From SZUA-217 sp034658975 (GTDB taxonomy: Bacteria; Actinomycetota; Acidimicrobiia; Spongiisociales; ZC4RG35), in NCBI GenBank assembly GCA_034658975.1, contig JAYEGJ010000126.1:1-57436 (forward strand): a stretch of 57,436 nt of DNA, written 5' to 3'. Under the pieces are notes generated by a model that saw only the letters and a list, made by a program, of their open reading frames with translations, made no database searches and had not been told where the DNA came from. Positions 25,542-34,632 of the stretch are shown here, one piece after another. Within the stretch, counting starts at the first letter, position 1. The number at the start of each line of letters is the position of its first letter. A program made the position numbers and the translations under genes.

Positions 25542-26492
25542 ATGAGAGCGATATCCACCGCAATACGGCCGACTCCTCCGATAATCGGCGACGTGGAATG
25601 GCTAACTGAGACCTTCGGCGTATCTGAATCGACGTTCAAACCGGTGCTCTACACGGTCGGAACGTTCGTCATCATCCTCATCGGCAGGGCCCTGGTCCTC
25701 CGAATAGTCACCGCGCCGGGGCTCGGTGATCCCGAATCCCATTACCGGGCAAGGAAGGTCGTCAACTACACGGCCACCATCGTCTTCCTCATCACTCTGG
25801 CCTTCATCTGGATTGATGCATTCCAGAATCTGCCCACTTATCTGGGGTTGGTCTCGGCCGGTATCGCCATTGCCCTCGCCGACGTTCTCAAGAACATGGC
25901 GGGCTGGGCGTTCATCCTGACTCGCCGTCCCTTCCAGGTCGGTGATCGTGTCGAGGTCAAAGGACTCAAAGGAGACGTCGTCGACGTTCGCCTCTTCCGG
26001 TTCACCCTCATGGAGGTCGAAGGTTGGGTCGACGCCGAGCAATCCACCGGAAGGCTGGTCCACGTTCCCAACGGGTTCGTGTTCAACAACGCGGTGCACA
26101 ACTACACCGAGGGCTTCGCCTTCATCTGGGACGAGTTGCCGGTTCTGGTCACCTTCGAGTCGAATTGGAGGAAGGCCGAGGAACTGATTCGTGAGGTCCT
26201 GAGCGACGCTGCCCCTGATGTTGAAAGCGCCGCCGGAAGCCGGATCAGGGAGACAGCCCGCACGTATTCGATCAGGGTTGGTGCTCTCACACCGACCGTT
26301 TACGTCTCTGTGCGTGACAGCGGTGTCCTGCTCACCGCTCGCTATCTGGTGGAGACCCGGACCCGACGGGGACGCGCCGACCGCATCTGGCGCGGGATTC
26401 TCGATTCGTTCGACGCCGAGCCGACGGTGGCCCTGGCCTACCCGACGATCCGGACACACCTGGCCGACATCGTTCACCTTCGGCAGGATTGA
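25542..26492 (+). CDS. MscS-family mechanosensitive channel
   Basis: 316 residues. Three predicted membrane helices up to about residue 125; the pore-lining TM3 is YLGLVSAGIAIALADVLKNM, followed by AGWAFILTRRPFQVGDRVEV and a beta domain with GLKGDVVDVRLFRFTLM and HVPNGFVFNN, all typical of MscS. It releases solutes under membrane tension. The stop overlaps the Sir2 start (TGATG at 26490-26494), so the two are coupled. Confidence 0.9.
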   Translation: MRAISTAIRPTPPIIGDVEWLTETFGVSESTFKPVLYTVGTFVIILIGRALVLRIVTAPGLGDPESHYRARKVVNYTATIVFLITLAFIWIDAFQNLPTYLGLVSAGIAIALADVLKNMAGWAFILTRRPFQVGDRVEVKGLKGDVVDVRLFRFTLMEVEGWVDAEQSTGRLVHVPNGFVFNNAVHNYTEGFAFIWDELPVLVTFESNWRKAEELIREVLSDAAPDVESAAGSRIRETARTYSIRVGALTPTVYVSVRDSGVLLTARYLVETRTRRGRADRIWRGILDSFDAEPTVALAYPTIRTHLADIVHLRQD

Positions 26493-27259
26493 TGTCAGAT
26501 CTCGTCGCCGACGCTGTTGATGTCCTCAGGCCGGCCGAACAGATCCTCGTATTCAGTGGCGCCGGACTCAGCACCGAATCGGGGATCCCGGACTTTCGGG
26601 GGCCTGACGGCCTGTGGACCAAGGTCGATCCCGACGACTTCACCATCGAACGCTACCGGCACAAGCGCGACCTCCGTGTTCAAGGCTGGAAGATGCACAT
26701 CGCCGGTGAGCTGTGGGGAGCCCGCTCCACGGTGCAGCCAAACAAGGGCCACATGGCGATCAAGGCGCTGCGCGATCGGGGCCGCCTGGCCGGCGTCGTG
26801 ACCCAGAATATCGACGGCCTCCACCATCAGTCAGGACTGGAGGACGACTTCGTCGCCGAACTTCACGGCAACGTGCGCAACGCCCATTGCATGTCGTGCG
26901 ATGGCACGTGGCCGACCGAATCCGTCCTCGAGTGGGTTGAGGCCGGCGAGGAGGATCCGGCCTGCCCGCGCTGCGGAGGCCTCGTGAAGACGGACACGAT
27001 CATGTATGGCGAGGTCCTCCCCGACGAGGAAGTTCGCAAGGCGGGCATCTTCCTGGCCATTGCCGAAGCCGTGCTCGTCGTGGGGTCAACGGTCTCGGTG
27101 TGGCCTGCCGCCGACTTCGTGATCCGTGCCGCCAACCAGGCCAAGCCGATAGTCGTGATCAACCGGGGACCGACCGAGGTCGATCACATCGCGGCCGTCA
27201 AGATCGATGCGGGGATAGGCGACACCCTCCCGGGACTCGTCGAGGCGTTGCTGACTTAG
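26492..27259 (+). CDS. cobB: Sir2-family NAD-dependent protein deacylase
   Basis: 255 residues, ATG 26492. Sirtuin motifs in order: FSGAGLSTESGIPDFRGPDG (residues 21-40), TQNIDGLHHQSG (104-115), catalytic His125 in ELHGNVRN, zinc ligands Cys133, Cys136, Cys158 and Cys161, and VVGSTVSVWPAADF. It removes acyl groups from lysine, using NAD, in the cytoplasm. Its stop codon TAG is the first triplet of the palindromic element at 27257-27420. Confidence 0.93.
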   Translation: MSDLVADAVDVLRPAEQILVFSGAGLSTESGIPDFRGPDGLWTKVDPDDFTIERYRHKRDLRVQGWKMHIAGELWGARSTVQPNKGHMAIKALRDRGRLAGVVTQNIDGLHHQSGLEDDFVAELHGNVRNAHCMSCDGTWPTESVLEWVEAGEEDPACPRCGGLVKTDTIMYGEVLPDEEVRKAGIFLAIAEAVLVVGSTVSVWPAADFVIRAANQAKPIVVINRGPTEVDHIAAVKIDAGIGDTLPGLVEALLT

Positions 27260-27420
27260 TGTCCCGAGTCGCAACTCATGCACAGAATCTCGACTGGCCT
27301 CGACGCCCCTGACGGCGTCCTCCGCCTCGACGCAGCTACGGCTGCGCCTTCGTTGTGCGTCCTTGTCAGGAACGCCTATGCCTGGCCGAGATCAGCACGG
27401 ACCTACGACCCGGGACACTA
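27257..27420. repeat. 164-bp imperfect palindromic element
   Basis: The outer arms are TAGTGTCCCGAGTCG (27257-27271) and CGACCCGGGACACTA (27406-27420), inverted repeats matching 14 of 15. Symmetry continues inward with mismatches (AATCTCG against CGAGATC; CCCCTGAC against GTCAGGAA) to a central CGCAGCTACGGCTGCG hairpin. The two arms' outermost TAG/CTA serve as the stop codons of the convergent sir2 and tlpA-like genes, so the element fills the whole gap. It could fold as a giant hairpin terminator or be a non-autonomous repeat that inserted between the genes. Confidence 0.75.
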
Positions 27421-28020
27421 GGAACCGACCCCGAAGAACTGATCGAGCCTCTGGGCGAGTTGGCCTGCCGTCAATCTGCCGAGGGTCACGTCGACCACCA
27501 CCCCATCGGCGTCATAGATGACCGTGGTGGGCGAGCCGCGGGCGCCGAAGTTGGTTGCCAACTGGCGACCGTCGATGCCTCCGACGTCGCGGGCCAGTGG
27601 CCAGTCGCCGATTCCCAACCGATGGGCGAAGGGAAGACCTGAGCCGTTGTTCATCGTGTTGATGCCTACGAAATCGACATCTTCACCCAGCCGCAATGAC
27701 AGTTCGGCGAACCCGGGCAACTCCTGCCGACAGACCTCACACCAGGAGGCGAAGAACGCAGCAACAGTTGGCTTGCCTGAGAACTGGTCGAGCGTCACTC
27801 TGGTTTCGCCGCCGTCCAAGGCGGGAAGATCCCAGGCATCGGTTTCCGTCGTGCCGACCGCCGTCTCGCTCGAGCTGAAGGCGAACACGAAAACGACCGC
27901 GATCAACACGACACCGACCCCGATGACGGCTCTGGTCATCAGCTGCTTGCGTCGTGCTATCCGACGGCGTTCTTCGGCGCGCGCCCGCTTCGAGCTCCGC
28001 TTTGACTTGGTTGTCGACAT
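27418..28020 (-). CDS. TlpA/ResA-like membrane-anchored thioredoxin
   Basis: 200 residues from ATG 28020. A basic N terminus precedes one membrane helix (AVIGVGVVLIAVVFVFAF), then a thioredoxin fold with the active-site motif ASWCEVCRQELPGF, GINTMNNGSGLPF, and GARGSPTTVIYD including the cis-Pro. Its CxxC is Cys-Glu-Val-Cys. Located on the outer face of the membrane; relatives reduce or resolve disulfides during cytochrome c maturation or oxidative folding. Partner not visible here. Confidence 0.88.
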   Translation of the reverse strand: MSTTKSKRSSKRARAEERRRIARRKQLMTRAVIGVGVVLIAVVFVFAFSSSETAVGTTETDAWDLPALDGGETRVTLDQFSGKPTVAAFFASWCEVCRQELPGFAELSLRLGEDVDFVGINTMNNGSGLPFAHRLGIGDWPLARDVGGIDGRQLATNFGARGSPTTVIYDADGVVVDVTLGRLTAGQLAQRLDQFFGVGS

Positions 28021-28127
28021 CCTCTGAGGTTGAACCAGCTTCGGCGACGTTGCATCACACAATGTCGCAAATCCGACATTCGAGGTTGGCGGAATCACAC
28101 GCTTTTCCCGCCGGTACCATCGAAGGC

Positions 28128-29909
28128 ATGTCTGGTTTCACACCTCGTCTCGACGAGCAGAACTTCACTCTGAATCATGTCGCTGATCTGGAGAGCGTTT
28201 CCAAGCTGAATGGTTACCAGCATGCCGATCCGGCGACGGTTGCCGTGATCCTCGATGAGGCAGCCCGGTTTTTCACGGAGGTAATCGCTCCCCTGAATCG
28301 CGTCGGTGATGAGCAGGGCTCCATCCTCGAGGACGACGGAGTTGTCACACCCGATGGCTTCAAGGAGGCATATGCGAAGTGGACCGAGGCCGGATGGTCG
28401 GCCGCGGGCATGCCCGAGGAGTGGGGTGGCGGCGGTCTCCCCTACGTCGTGGCCGTTGCCATCGACGAGATGTTCCGATCCTCCAATCTCGCCTTCTCCC
28501 TGGCCGGCATGCTCACCCATGGCTCCATCCATGCCCTTGTCGCCCACGGTTCCGACGAGTTGAACAGCACCTACGTCGAGAAGCTCGTCAGCGGCCAGTG
28601 GGCCGGCACGATGAACCTCACCGAGGCGGACGCCGGGTCCGACCTGGGAGCAATCCGCTCCAAGGCGGTACTCCAGGACGACGGCTCATATCTGATCTTC
28701 GGAACGAAGGTCTTCATCACCTGGGGCGATCAGGATCTCACCGAGAACATCATTCATCTCGTCCTGGCCAGAACGCCGGACGCGCCTCCAGGCACGCGGG
28801 GCATCTCGATGTTCGTGGTCCCCAAGTTTCTCCCCGACGAGAACGGGAACCCGGGTGACCGCAACGACATCAAGGTCGTTTCCATCGAGCACAAGCTCGG
28901 GATCCATGCCTCACCTACCTGCGTGATCTCATTTGGAGACGCCGGTGAAGGGGCAGTCGGCTATCTCGTCGGCAACGAGATGGACGGCATGCGGAACATG
29001 TTCACCATGATGAACGCCGCCCGAATCGGCGTCGGCATGGAAGGGATGGCCGTGTCCGAGGCCGCGTTCCAGAAGGCCTCGACCTACGCCCATGAGCGTC
29101 TCCAGGGTCGTGCCGTCGGGTCGTCGTCCAAGGACAGTGTTGCCATCGTCGAGCACGCCGACGTACGTCGGATGCTGCTCACGATGAAGGCGAACACGGA
29201 GGCGATGCGCAGCCTTCTCTACTTCACCGCTCAGGAAGGTGACTTCGCCAAGCACTCCGAGGACGAAGAACGAGCCCGGTCGGCCAAAGACCGCCTCGCC
29301 CTGCTCACGCCGGTGGTCAAGGCCTGGTGTACCGATCTCGGAGTCGAGATGGCCTCGATCGGTCTCCAGGTGCACGGTGGCATGGGATACGTCGAGGAGA
29401 CTGGCGCCGCCCAATACCTGCGTGATGTCCGAATCACCCCGATCTACGAGGGGACCAACGGAATCCAGGCGATGGATCTGGTTGCCCGCAAGCTCACTCT
29501 CGAGAGTGGCGCCGTGCTCAGCCGCTTCATAACGGAGATGACCGACGTCTTGAAGTACATGAACGACTACGACGACCTCGGGGATTTCCGGGACGAGCTG
29601 ACCACCGCGATCCAGGGGCTGGCAGACACCTCCACCTGGCTTGGCGAGCAGCTCGCAGCAGGGAACATCGAGGACGCATTGGCCGGAGCGAGTCCTTACA
29701 TGACCCAATTCGGCACCGTTATCGGCGGCTGGCTCATGGCCAAGGCTGCGGTGGCGGCAAAGTCGGAACCGGCCGAGTTCGATGCCGATTTCCTGACCGA
29801 CAAGGTGACCACTGCCCGCTTCTACGGCGAGCACCTGCTCCCCCAGGCCAACGGTCTCATACCAACCGTCAAGGGCGGAGCCGGTCTACTCAAGAAGGCG
29901 ACGCTCTAG
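28128..29909 (+). CDS. Acyl-CoA dehydrogenase (long form, DmdC-like)
   Basis: 593 residues from ATG 28128. Domains: N-terminal region starting PRLDEQNFTLNHV, helical N domain, middle beta domain with MNLTEADAGSDLGAI and GTKVFITWGDQD, a C-terminal helical domain holding QVHGGMGYVEETGAAQYLRD and the catalytic Glu in IYEGTNGIQAMD, plus an extra C-terminal domain. This architecture is shared by 3-methylthiopropanoyl-CoA dehydrogenase (DmdC) and other ~600-residue FadE enzymes. The substrate is not certain. FAD enzyme, cytoplasmic. An SDR and a ketosynthase gene follow closely. Confidence 0.88.
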   Translation: MSGFTPRLDEQNFTLNHVADLESVSKLNGYQHADPATVAVILDEAARFFTEVIAPLNRVGDEQGSILEDDGVVTPDGFKEAYAKWTEAGWSAAGMPEEWGGGGLPYVVAVAIDEMFRSSNLAFSLAGMLTHGSIHALVAHGSDELNSTYVEKLVSGQWAGTMNLTEADAGSDLGAIRSKAVLQDDGSYLIFGTKVFITWGDQDLTENIIHLVLARTPDAPPGTRGISMFVVPKFLPDENGNPGDRNDIKVVSIEHKLGIHASPTCVISFGDAGEGAVGYLVGNEMDGMRNMFTMMNAARIGVGMEGMAVSEAAFQKASTYAHERLQGRAVGSSSKDSVAIVEHADVRRMLLTMKANTEAMRSLLYFTAQEGDFAKHSEDEERARSAKDRLALLTPVVKAWCTDLGVEMASIGLQVHGGMGYVEETGAAQYLRDVRITPIYEGTNGIQAMDLVARKLTLESGAVLSRFITEMTDVLKYMNDYDDLGDFRDELTTAIQGLADTSTWLGEQLAAGNIEDALAGASPYMTQFGTVIGGWLMAKAAVAAKSEPAEFDADFLTDKVTTARFYGEHLLPQANGLIPTVKGGAGLLKKATL

Positions 29910-29926
29910 TCCCGTAGGCTCCCCCA

Positions 29927-30697
29927 ATGGACCTGAGTGGCAAAGTGATCGTCGTGACCGGTGCCGGAAGCGGCATTGGTGAGGCCATGGCGCGTCGATT
30001 CGCAAGGGAGAGCCCGGCTGCCCTCGTTCTCGTGGATCTCAATGGCAGCGCCGCGGAGTCGGTGGCCGGAGAGCTGGGTGCCACCGCCCGGCAGATGGAT
30101 GTCTCGGATGCGGAATCGAACCGCGACCTGATCGAGTACGTCGAGGACGCCCACGGCCCGGTCGATCTCTTCTGTGCCAACGCAGGCATCGGGGTTGCCG
30201 GCGACGAGCAATCGAACCCCGAGGAGTGGGACCGCATGTGGCAGGTCAACCTCATGTCACATGTCCACGCCGCCAAGCATCTCATCCCCGGTTGGGTGGC
30301 GCGCGGCAGCGGCTACTTCCTGTCAACGGCTTCGGCCGCGGGGCTGTTGACCAATCTCAAGGCGGCCCAGTATTCGGTCACGAAGCACGCAGCGATCGCC
30401 TTCGCCGAATGGCTTGCAGTGACCTACGGCGACAAGGGTGTGAAAGTGAGCTGCCTGTGCCCGATGGGCGTCGACACCCCCTTTGTCCGGGCGGCCGAAG
30501 AATTCGAGGATCTTCTCGGACCGCATCTGATCGAACCGTCGGCGGTGGCGGATTCGGTCGTCCGGGGAATCGCCGAGGAGAGCTTCCTGATCCTGCCCCA
30601 TCCAGAGGTCGGAAAGTTCTTCCAGAACAAGGCGAACGACTACGACCGTTGGATCTCGGGAATGCAACGCCTCCAAGAATCTGTTTTCCCGGACTGA
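29927..30697 (+). CDS. Short-chain dehydrogenase/reductase
   Basis: 256 residues. Classical SDR: cofactor motif TGAGSGIGEAMARRF (residues ~11-25), CANAGIGVAG, active-site Ser in FLSTASAAG and YSVTK with Tyr and Lys. The Asp in LVLVDLNGSA at the end of beta 2 suggests NAD rather than NADP. Substrate unknown; it lies 17 bases after the acyl-CoA dehydrogenase and 18 before the ketosynthase, so a lipid or acyl substrate is plausible. Confidence 0.9.
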   Translation: MDLSGKVIVVTGAGSGIGEAMARRFARESPAALVLVDLNGSAAESVAGELGATARQMDVSDAESNRDLIEYVEDAHGPVDLFCANAGIGVAGDEQSNPEEWDRMWQVNLMSHVHAAKHLIPGWVARGSGYFLSTASAAGLLTNLKAAQYSVTKHAAIAFAEWLAVTYGDKGVKVSCLCPMGVDTPFVRAAEEFEDLLGPHLIEPSAVADSVVRGIAEESFLILPHPEVGKFFQNKANDYDRWISGMQRLQESVFPD

Positions 30698-30715
30698 ATC
30701 AGGCAGAATCAGGTC

Positions 30716-31885
30716 ATGGAAAAACGGCGAGTCGTTATCACGGGCGTAGGAGCGGTCGGCGCACCCGGCATCGGGACGGATGACCTGTGGAAAGGCCTCC
30801 AGGCCGATCCCGGACCCGCACCGCGCCTGATCGAAGGATGGGACCCCGAATTGTGGCTCCCCCGCCGCGAGGCGAGGCGTCTCGACAAGTTCACGGAGTT
30901 CGCCCTTGTTTCGACTATTGAAGCCTTCGAAGACTCGGGTGAGCTCGATGTCGATCCCAACAGAGTCGGTGTCGCCATTGCCACCGGGATCGGTGGCCTC
31001 GAGTCCCTGGAGAACCTCGTCCTCGAGTCACGAGAAGACAATCCACGAGTCTCCCCCTTCCTCATCCCGATGATGATGGCCAACGCCGCCGCCGCCGCCA
31101 TCTCCATCAAGTATGGATTCGGGGGTCAGGCATCCACACCGGTCGTCGCCTGCGCCGCCGGAGCCCAATCCATCCTCGACGGCGTCAGGCAAATCCAATG
31201 GGGATACGCAGATGCCGTGGTCTCCGGCGGCACCGAAGCCGCCGCCCGGGATTCCGCACGCGCCGGTTTCAAGGCGGCGAGGGCACTCTCCCCCTCCGGA
31301 TACGCCCACCCCTTCGACCTAGACCGCGACGGTTTCGTCATGGGCGAAGGGGCGGCAATCCTGATTCTCGAGGCGGAAGAAACCGCACTGGCACGGGGGG
31401 CGACTCCACTCGCCGAGGTCCTCGGCGGGGCATCCACTGCCGACGCCTACCACGTCACGGCACCGCACCCCGAGGGTGACGGAGCCGAGCGGGCCATCAG
31501 GTTGGCCCTCGAAGACAGCAGCCTCGCCCCTTCGGATATCGCCTATATCAACGCCCACGGGACAGGCACCGAACTCAATGATCGAACCGAGGGGGCCGTC
31601 ATCCAGAGAATCTTCGGTGACGACCAACCCGCCGTGTCTTCTATCAAGGGAACGACGGGGCATGGCCTGGGTGCGTCGGGCTCTATCGAGGCAGCCGTTG
31701 TCGTCGAGGCCATCCGGCGCAAGGAACTCCCGCCAAACGTGGGGCTGGTCAATCAGGACCCGGAGATCCCGCTGAACGATATCGTGAGGAAGCCCCGCGC
31801 CTGGGAGCCCGGGCCGGTCGTGTCCAACTCCTTCGGCTTTGGTGGCCACAACACCGTCCTGGTAATCGGGCCGATAGCCCGCTGA
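30716..31885 (+). CDS. Beta-ketoacyl-ACP synthase II family condensing enzyme
   Basis: 389 residues. Thiolase-fold condensing enzyme with Cys146 in VVACAAGAQS, His281 in NAHGTGTELND and His316 in KGTTGHGLGASG: the Cys-His-His triad of FabF-type enzymes. GEGAAILILE and SNSFGFGGHNTVLV are also typical. It elongates acyl chains by decarboxylative condensation. It is shorter than a housekeeping FabF (about 410) and lacks neighbouring acpP/fabG/fabD, so a secondary or specialised role is possible. Confidence 0.88.
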   Translation: MEKRRVVITGVGAVGAPGIGTDDLWKGLQADPGPAPRLIEGWDPELWLPRREARRLDKFTEFALVSTIEAFEDSGELDVDPNRVGVAIATGIGGLESLENLVLESREDNPRVSPFLIPMMMANAAAAAISIKYGFGGQASTPVVACAAGAQSILDGVRQIQWGYADAVVSGGTEAAARDSARAGFKAARALSPSGYAHPFDLDRDGFVMGEGAAILILEAEETALARGATPLAEVLGGASTADAYHVTAPHPEGDGAERAIRLALEDSSLAPSDIAYINAHGTGTELNDRTEGAVIQRIFGDDQPAVSSIKGTTGHGLGASGSIEAAVVVEAIRRKELPPNVGLVNQDPEIPLNDIVRKPRAWEPGPVVSNSFGFGGHNTVLVIGPIAR

Positions 31886-31911
31886 CCCCAAACGCGCGGT
31901 ATCCTCGTAAA

Positions 31912-32005
31912 GACGGGAGCTCGGTGACACCGGGCTGAGAGGGAGCCTTGGAGGCTCCGACCGATCGAACCTGAACCCGGATAATGCCGGCGCAGGGACT
32001 CAGCT
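31912..32005 (+). ncRNA. TPP (THI-box) riboswitch
   Basis: The two conserved TPP-aptamer blocks are present: GGTGACACCGGGCTGAGAGG (pyrimidine-sensing arm) and, after a variable hairpin, GACCGATCGAACCTGAACCC plus GGATAATGCCGGCGCAGGGA (pyrophosphate-sensing arm and closing stem). It ends about 28 bases before thiB. When bound to thiamine pyrophosphate it should turn off the transporter operon; whether it acts on transcription or translation is not clear from the short linker, which includes the thiB ribosome-binding site GAGAAGAGGAGAAG. Confidence 0.95.
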
Positions 32006-32032
32006 CTCATCGCTCCCCGAGAAGAGGAGAAG

Positions 32033-33082
32033 ATGAGACATCCAATCAAGGCAGTTTGCCTGATCGTCGCCCTGGGACTCGTCGGCGCCGCATGTGGCGG
32101 GCCCGAGGACACCGAAACGCCAGAGACACTGACCCTCATCGCTCACGATTCATTCGTTGGCGCCATCACCGACGAGACGTTTGCTGCGTTCACCGAGGAG
32201 ACCGGGATCGAAGTCGAGGTTCTCGCCGCCGGAGACGCGGGAGCGATGGTCAATCAGGCGGTCCTCACCAAGGACAATCCCCTCGCCGACGTCCTGTTCG
32301 GCGTCGACGACACCTTCCTGTCCAGAGCTCTCTCCGAGGAGATCTTCCTCGCCCACAAGGCCCGTGACCTGGGCAAGGTTGACCGGGACCTTCGCCATCC
32401 GGACAATCTGGTGACACCCATCGACTTCGGCGACGTGTGCATCAACTACGACAAGGAATGGTTCGACAATACGGGCACCGTGGTGCCCGACGACCTCGAC
32501 GATCTCCGAGCGAGCCTCTATGCAATGAGCTTCACCGTTGAGCACCCGGCGACGTCTTCACCCGGGCTCGCCTTCATGCTCGCCACCATCGACGTTTTTG
32601 GCGAAGAGGGATGGCTCGACTGGTGGGGGGACATGAAGAAGGGGGGCATCAACGTGACCTCGGACTGGACCACGGCCTACTACGCGGACTTCGCCAGACA
32701 CGGCGGGTCGAGTGCCATGGTCGTCTCCTACGCCTCCTCACCGCCGGCCGAAGTGATCTTCTCGGAGGTGCCAATCGACACCGCACCGACGGGCGTCATC
32801 GACGCCGGCTGCTACCGCCAGGTGGAGTACGCCGGGATCCTTGCCGGTACCCCCTATCCGGGATCGGCCGGTCAACTGGTCGATTTCCTCCTGTCGAAGG
32901 ATTTTCAGGAGACCATCCCACTCAACTGGTTCGTGTATCCGGCCAACGGTGACGCCGAACTGCCCCAGGAGTTCGTCGAGCACACCTCACTTCCCGAGAG
33001 CCCAACCCGGTTCGACGCGGAGTACATAGCCGAGAACCGCGACCGCTGGATCGATGAGTGGATCGAGGTGATGGGGAACTGA
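32033..33082 (+). CDS. thiB: Thiamine-binding lipoprotein of an ABC transporter
   Basis: 349 residues, ATG after a strong GAGGAGAAG. Lipoprotein signal AVCLIVALGLVGAACGGPED. The mature part is a thiamine-type binding protein: TLTLIAHDSFVGAITDETFA, NPLADVLFGVDDTFLSRAL, TPIDFGDVCINYDKEWFD, AMVVSYASSPPAEVIF, and the C-terminal LNWFVYPANG. It captures thiamine or its phosphates outside the cell. Controlled by the upstream TPP riboswitch; stop overlaps thiP (TGATG). Confidence 0.93.
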   Translation: MRHPIKAVCLIVALGLVGAACGGPEDTETPETLTLIAHDSFVGAITDETFAAFTEETGIEVEVLAAGDAGAMVNQAVLTKDNPLADVLFGVDDTFLSRALSEEIFLAHKARDLGKVDRDLRHPDNLVTPIDFGDVCINYDKEWFDNTGTVVPDDLDDLRASLYAMSFTVEHPATSSPGLAFMLATIDVFGEEGWLDWWGDMKKGGINVTSDWTTAYYADFARHGGSSAMVVSYASSPPAEVIFSEVPIDTAPTGVIDAGCYRQVEYAGILAGTPYPGSAGQLVDFLLSKDFQETIPLNWFVYPANGDAELPQEFVEHTSLPESPTRFDAEYIAENRDRWIDEWIEVMGN

Positions 33083-34632
33083 TGAGGAAGACCCGGTGGG
33101 GCTGGGTGGCGGTCGCCGCCGTCCCGACGATCTTCCTCGGCTACTTCTTCGCCTACCCGGTCGCTCGCATCCTCGGTCTGGGGCTGTCAGAGATCGACAT
33201 CGGGTCGAGCGGTCTCGAAGCGCGGCTGATTCGGGTCGGCTGGTTCACGTTTTGGCAGGCAGGCGTCTCGACGGTGCTGACGATTCTGATGGCGGCCCCT
33301 CTCACCTGGGCCGTTTCGAGCCATGATTTTCCCGGCCGACGGCTGGCAACAGCGTTCGTGACTGTGCCGTTCGTCTTGCCGACTGTGGTGGTGGGCACGG
33401 CCTTTCTCGCACTCGGCTTCTCCGAGTCGCTGGGGGCGATCCTTGCGGCGCACGTGTTCTTCAATGTGGCCGTTGTTGTGAGAACCGTCTCGACTCTCTG
33501 GTCGAGGATCGATCCCAAACTCCACGAGGCGGCCCGTACCCTCGGCGCATCCGATTGGAGCGTCTTTCGCACCATCACCCTCCCGCTCCTCCGACCGGCG
33601 ATAGCGGCGGCGGCCTCGATCGTGTTCCTCTTCACATTCACCTCCTTCGGTGTGGTGCTGATCCTCGGAGGATTCCGGTACGCGACCCTGGAGGTGGAGA
33701 TCTACAGACAGGCGGTCAACCTGTTCGACCTCCCGCTGGCGGCCGCCCTGGCGGTCGTCCAGATGGTCGGCGTTACCTCCGCCCTCTACCTGTACTCCCG
33801 CTACCAGGAACGTCACTCGGTGTCCTGGACCCTGGATTCGAGCGCCACCCTTCCCCGGCCTGTTGGGAAGGCACGCGTCTGGGTCGCCCTGGCGGTCATC
33901 CCCACCATGGCCATGCTCGCCGCTCCACTCGCTTCTCTGGTTGCCGGGTCCCTGGGCGGGCGGTTCTATGTCTCGCTTCTCACCAACGACCCGGTAGTGG
34001 GCAACCCGGGCTCTGCCATCGCCAACAGCCTCCTCTTCGCCACAGTCGCAACAGTGATCGCCACCACCGTCGGCCTGATGGCCGCGGTCCTGATCACCAG
34101 ACGGTCGGGCGGGTTGTCGAGGTGGTTCGACCTCACGTTGATGCTTCCCCTGGGGACGTCGGCGGTGACGATCGGATTCGGGTTCATCGTCGCCCTCGAT
34201 TGGCCTGTGGACCTGCGCACATCACTCTGGCTGGTGCCGATCGCCCACGCGCTGGTTGCCATTCCTTTCGTCGTGCGAGCAACGGTGCCCACCCTCCGGG
34301 CGATTCCACCCGAGCTGCGGCAATCGGCGTCGGTGTTGGGGGCGTCGCCCGCCCGTGTTTGGCGCGAGATCGACCTCCCCATCGTGGCGCGGGCTGCGGC
34401 GGTCGGAGCCGGATTCGCCATCGCCGTCTCGCTCGGGGAGTTCGGGGCGACATCGTTCATCGCACGTCCCAACACCGTGACCATCCCCACGATGATCTTT
34501 CGGCTCCTGGGTCGTCCGGGCGAAACCTCCTTCGGGATGGCAATGGCATTGGCGGTCGTTCTCGCCGTCCTGGTCACTGCGGTCGTTCTTTGGATCGACC
34601 GTGCCAGCGTCGGAGAGGTGGGTCGGTTCTGA
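33082..34632 (+). CDS. thiP: Thiamine ABC transporter permease
   Basis: 516 residues from ATG 33082. A double-length permease with two homologous halves of about six helices, each with an EAA-type loop: KLHEAARTLGASDWSVFRTI and LRQSASVLGASPARVWREID. This fused arrangement is typical of ThiP and ferric-iron permeases. It pairs with ThiB and ThiQ. Both ends overlap neighbours by one base (TGATG), giving tight translational coupling. Confidence 0.93.
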   Translation: MRKTRWGWVAVAAVPTIFLGYFFAYPVARILGLGLSEIDIGSSGLEARLIRVGWFTFWQAGVSTVLTILMAAPLTWAVSSHDFPGRRLATAFVTVPFVLPTVVVGTAFLALGFSESLGAILAAHVFFNVAVVVRTVSTLWSRIDPKLHEAARTLGASDWSVFRTITLPLLRPAIAAAASIVFLFTFTSFGVVLILGGFRYATLEVEIYRQAVNLFDLPLAAALAVVQMVGVTSALYLYSRYQERHSVSWTLDSSATLPRPVGKARVWVALAVIPTMAMLAAPLASLVAGSLGGRFYVSLLTNDPVVGNPGSAIANSLLFATVATVIATTVGLMAAVLITRRSGGLSRWFDLTLMLPLGTSAVTIGFGFIVALDWPVDLRTSLWLVPIAHALVAIPFVVRATVPTLRAIPPELRQSASVLGASPARVWREIDLPIVARAAAVGAGFAIAVSLGEFGATSFIARPNTVTIPTMIFRLLGRPGETSFGMAMALAVVLAVLVTAVVLWIDRASVGEVGRF

